Assembly: GCA_015904075.1 (NCBI GenBank)
Contig: JABMDH010000021.1
Location: forward strand, 1 to 7,470
DNA from: Nitrospira sp.
GTDB lineage: Bacteria > Nitrospirota > Nitrospiria > Nitrospirales > Nitrospiraceae
Reading direction: 5' to 3'
Length of the DNA stretch: 7,470 nt
Shown here: positions 6,104 through 7,470 of the stretch, piece after piece
Position numbering within the stretch: position 1 is the first letter of the stretch
How the letters are laid out: every line of letters starts with the position of its first letter
Program-made: the position numbers and the translations under genes
Notes under the pieces: generated by a model
Databases searched by the model: none
What the model saw: only the letters and a program-made list of their open reading frames with translations
What the model was told of the DNA's origin: nothing

Positions 6104-6406
6104 TTAGTACCAGATACTGAACTGTGAAAACCGGCCGGTCGCTTGCTTCCATTCTGTCTCGATCTTCGTTACGCGCGCGGCCGGTGGACCGGTCTTGAGC
6201 TCATGCACGAGCGCGTCCACCGCAGCCCTCGTACCTTCCACATCCAGCTCGACCCGGCCATCGTCGAGGTTTCGAACCCCGCCGAAAAGCGCATGACGCG
6301 ATGCCACACGCGCCGCAAACGCCCGATACCCCACCCCTTGCACCCGGCCGCTTACCAGAATCTGCGCGCGAACCGCTGTCGCGCCAGCCGCCTCAGCCAT
6401 TCGCAT
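6104..6406 (-). CDS. acyP: Acylphosphatase
   Basis: This 100-residue protein has the full acylphosphatase fold signature: SGRVQGVGYRAF near residues 19-30 (phosphate-binding loop with the catalytic Arg in GYR), then GGVRNLDDGRVELDVEG at about 42-58 (catalytic Asn in RNL), and a C-terminal FSIWY beta strand. Such enzymes hydrolyse acyl phosphates such as 1,3-bisphosphoglycerate or carbamoyl phosphate in the cytoplasm. Length is normal (about 90-100). The ATG at 6406 is the first in frame after a TGA; ATG at 6400 is equally possible and neither has a clear Shine-Dalgarno. A better AGGAAGAG site upstream serves an ATG in another frame. It ends 52 bases before the sigma-Apt frame, so the two may be cotranscribed. 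Confidence 0.9.
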   Translation of the reverse strand: MRMAEAAGATAVRAQILVSGRVQGVGYRAFAARVASRHALFGGVRNLDDGRVELDVEGTRAAVDALVHELKTGPPAARVTKIETEWKQATGRFSQFSIWY

Positions 6407-6526
6407 TACCGTGACGCATCACAACCTGCTTCATACCGGCTCTTCCTGCCCACGGATACTCTCACACCTCCCTACACTCGTCACGCATTTTGCTATTCTG
6501 CACGGACACGCGGATCGTAGCAGCCA

Positions 6527-6547
6527 CCGACAATCTTGTCGGGACAA
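6527..6547. promoter_or_regulatory. Overlapping palindromes, possible operator or leader hairpin
   Basis: CCGACAA-TC-TTGTCGG (6527-6542) is a perfect 7-bp inverted repeat, and TTGTC-GG-GACAA (6536-6547) overlaps it. Three alternating GACAA/TTGTC half-sites thus lie in 21 bases, about 120 bases upstream of the acyP start. This arrangement resembles a dimer binding site with an extra half-site. No recognised regulator consensus matches, and a loop of only two bases makes an RNA hairpin less favourable. Confidence 0.3.
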
Positions 6548-6696
6548 CGATGCCGCACTAATGCATGTACACAAAGAACGCGGGTGGAATGAGAACCATC
6601 TTCCCTTGCACGGTGTGTCCGCCGGAAACAATCGCCAAGCTTGGGAAAGAACCGGCCAGTCACATGACGTGCTGTATTATCGTACGGGAAGCGGTG

Positions 6697-6909
6697 ATAC
6701 TTGAGGAACCTATCCGCGGGCATCAATGACGATACCGCAATGAAGAACCGGCGATACGAGCAGGCTTGAAAAAGAATTGCAGAGAAAATACTTGAGGAAC
6801 TAATCCGCAGGCACGATCCGCAATACAGCGATTCCCTGCCTGCGGACCACACGAAGTGCGGCGTCATCATATGGGGAGAGAAGATACTTGTGGAGTCTAT
6901 CCGCCGGCA
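6697..6909. repeat. Three copies of a 26-bp direct repeat, two within covarying hairpins
   Basis: The unit, roughly ATACTTGAGGAACTAATCCGCNGGCA on the plus strand, occurs at 6697-6722, 6788-6813 and 6884-6909, with periods of 91 and 96 bases. In copy 2, CCGCAGGCA (6805-6813) pairs with TGCCTGCGG (6837-6845). In copy 3, CCGCCGGC (6901-6908) pairs with GCCGGCGG (6933-6940). The A-T pair of copy 2 is a C-G pair in copy 3, so the stem is conserved though the sequence changed. Both hairpins are followed by CACACGAAGTG. Copy 1 lacks the pairing arm and the CACACGAAGTG tail. Transcribed from the tRNA, copy 3 comes directly after the CCA end. Confidence 0.75.
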
Positions 6910-6958
6910 TCACTTACAAAAGCTTTAAAAAAGCCGGCGGGGCACACGAAGTGTGGTG

Positions 6959-7035
<77 letters not shown>

Positions 7036-7052
7036 ACAAGAGCGAGAGAAAC

Positions 7053-7076
7053 AGGAAACGGGAAACGGGAAACGGA
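7053..7076. repeat. GGGAAAC heptanucleotide tandem repeat
   Basis: AGGAAAC GGGAAAC GGGAAAC GGA lies between the end of the alanine dehydrogenase gene and the 5' end of the tRNA. It is just over three units of a simple 7-base repeat. A regulatory role is not evident; strand slippage could vary the copy number. Confidence 0.7.
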
Positions 7077-7081
7077 TTGTC

Positions 7082-7470
7082 TTACAAGATGGGGGTAAAA
7101 CGCAACCCATGGGCATCCGCCACACCCTGACACGTCACCAAGCCGTCTTTGACGTTCACCCCTTTGGCCAATCCGGGATCGGCGCGGATCGCCCGATCGA
7201 CCCCGTCCGAGGCAAGCCGGACCATATACGGCAAGGTGGCATTCGTCAACGCCAGCGTGGAGGTGCGCGGCACAATGCCTGGCATATTGGCGACACAATA
7301 ATGGACCACCCCGTCGACAACATAGACCGGCTCAGAATGGGTCGTCGGCTTCGTCGTTTCGAAACAGCCACCTTGATCGACAGAGACATCCACCACGACA
7401 GCCCCGGGTTTCATCCGCGAGACCGTGGCACGCGAAACCATCTTGGGCGCTTTTGCGCCGGGGACCAGCA
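7082..7470 (-). CDS. ald: Alanine dehydrogenase, C-terminal part (5' end outside the window)
   Basis: The visible 129 codons are the C-terminal third of alanine dehydrogenase, which interconverts L-alanine and pyruvate plus ammonia with NAD in the cytoplasm. [14 protein letters not shown] sequence enters at the edge, followed by [19 protein letters not shown], whose VDQGG holds the catalytic Asp. [16 protein letters not shown] is the nucleotide-side loop, and [12 protein letters not shown] closes the protein. The stop is a TAA at 7082-7084, a normal end for the roughly 370-residue family. The N-terminal domain lies beyond position 7470, so integrity there is not known. The tRNA-Pro gene begins 46 bases downstream on the same strand. 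Confidence 0.93.
   Translation of the reverse strand, partial: LVPGAKAPKMVSRATVSRMKPGAVVVDVSVDQGGCFETTKPTTHSEPVYVVDGVVHYCVANMPGIVPRTSTLALTNATLPYMVRLASDGVDRAIRADPGLAKGVNVKDGLVTCQGVADAHGLRFTPIL

Larger units (their letters stand above)
6407..6958. other. Gene-poor intergenic region between acylphosphatase and tRNA-Pro
   Basis: I find no supportable coding gene in these 552 bases. Open frames exist on both strands, but none has family-like motifs or a good start, and the longest minus-strand one (6493-6870) runs through the repeats. The region does hold a palindromic cluster (6527-6547), a 26-bp repeat in three copies and two long-armed hairpins, listed separately. In transcription order this is the 3' flank of the tRNA and the leader region of acyP. 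Confidence 0.6.

Noticed and set aside
6493..6870. 125-codon minus-strand frame upstream of acyP
   Set aside because: It runs through two of the structured repeats, has a biased Cys/Arg/Ser composition, lacks a ribosome binding site and shows no family-like motif.
6697..6909. CRISPR-like array
   Set aside because: There are only three imperfect repeats with 65-70-base intervals, the intervals themselves share the pairing arm and CACACGAAGTG tail, and no cas genes are present.

Overview
All genes I can support lie on the minus strand, so the window reads from right to left. The gene set and styling fit a Gram-negative, moderately GC-rich bacterium with periplasmic c-type cytochromes, preQ0 (queuosine) synthesis and an RpoS-like sigma factor. 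The proteins and the TCTGGTTTG-type intergenic hairpins remind me of Nitrospira (Nitrospirota). That assignment is an inference from memory, not a search result.

Right part (7470 to 4198), in transcription order: the 3' end of an alanine dehydrogenase gene; a GGGAAAC microrepeat; a complete tRNA-Pro(CGG) with encoded CCA; a gene-poor stretch of about 550 bases with three copies of a 26-bp repeat, two of them in hairpins; an acylphosphatase; one 383-codon reading frame joining an RpoS/RpoD-type sigma factor without region 4 to an adenine phosphoribosyltransferase without its N-terminus; a hairpin; and a DksA/TraR-type zinc-finger protein.

Left part (4084 to 165) is a diverged direct duplication. 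Copy B (about 2378-3838, continuing into the intact 5' part of queC) holds full-length queC, a small periplasmic monohaem cytochrome c and a decayed copy of a small exported coiled-coil protein gene. Copy A (about 165-1673) holds a 5'-truncated queC, a second intact cytochrome and the intact small exported protein gene. Between the copies sit a C-terminal fragment of an HlyD-family type I secretion adaptor and a short spacer with strong inverted repeats. Both cytochromes look maintained, while queC is intact only in B and the small exported protein only in A. The region therefore looks like a duplication that was rearranged and then partly sorted out by gene decay.

At the left edge (33 to 1) another gene begins behind a strong ribosome binding site; only 11 codons are visible. 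The most unusual object in the window is the sigma-Apt fusion. Both partners lack exactly the parts that one in-frame deletion between neighbouring genes would remove. It is either a true hybrid protein, a deletion wreck, or an assembly artefact.
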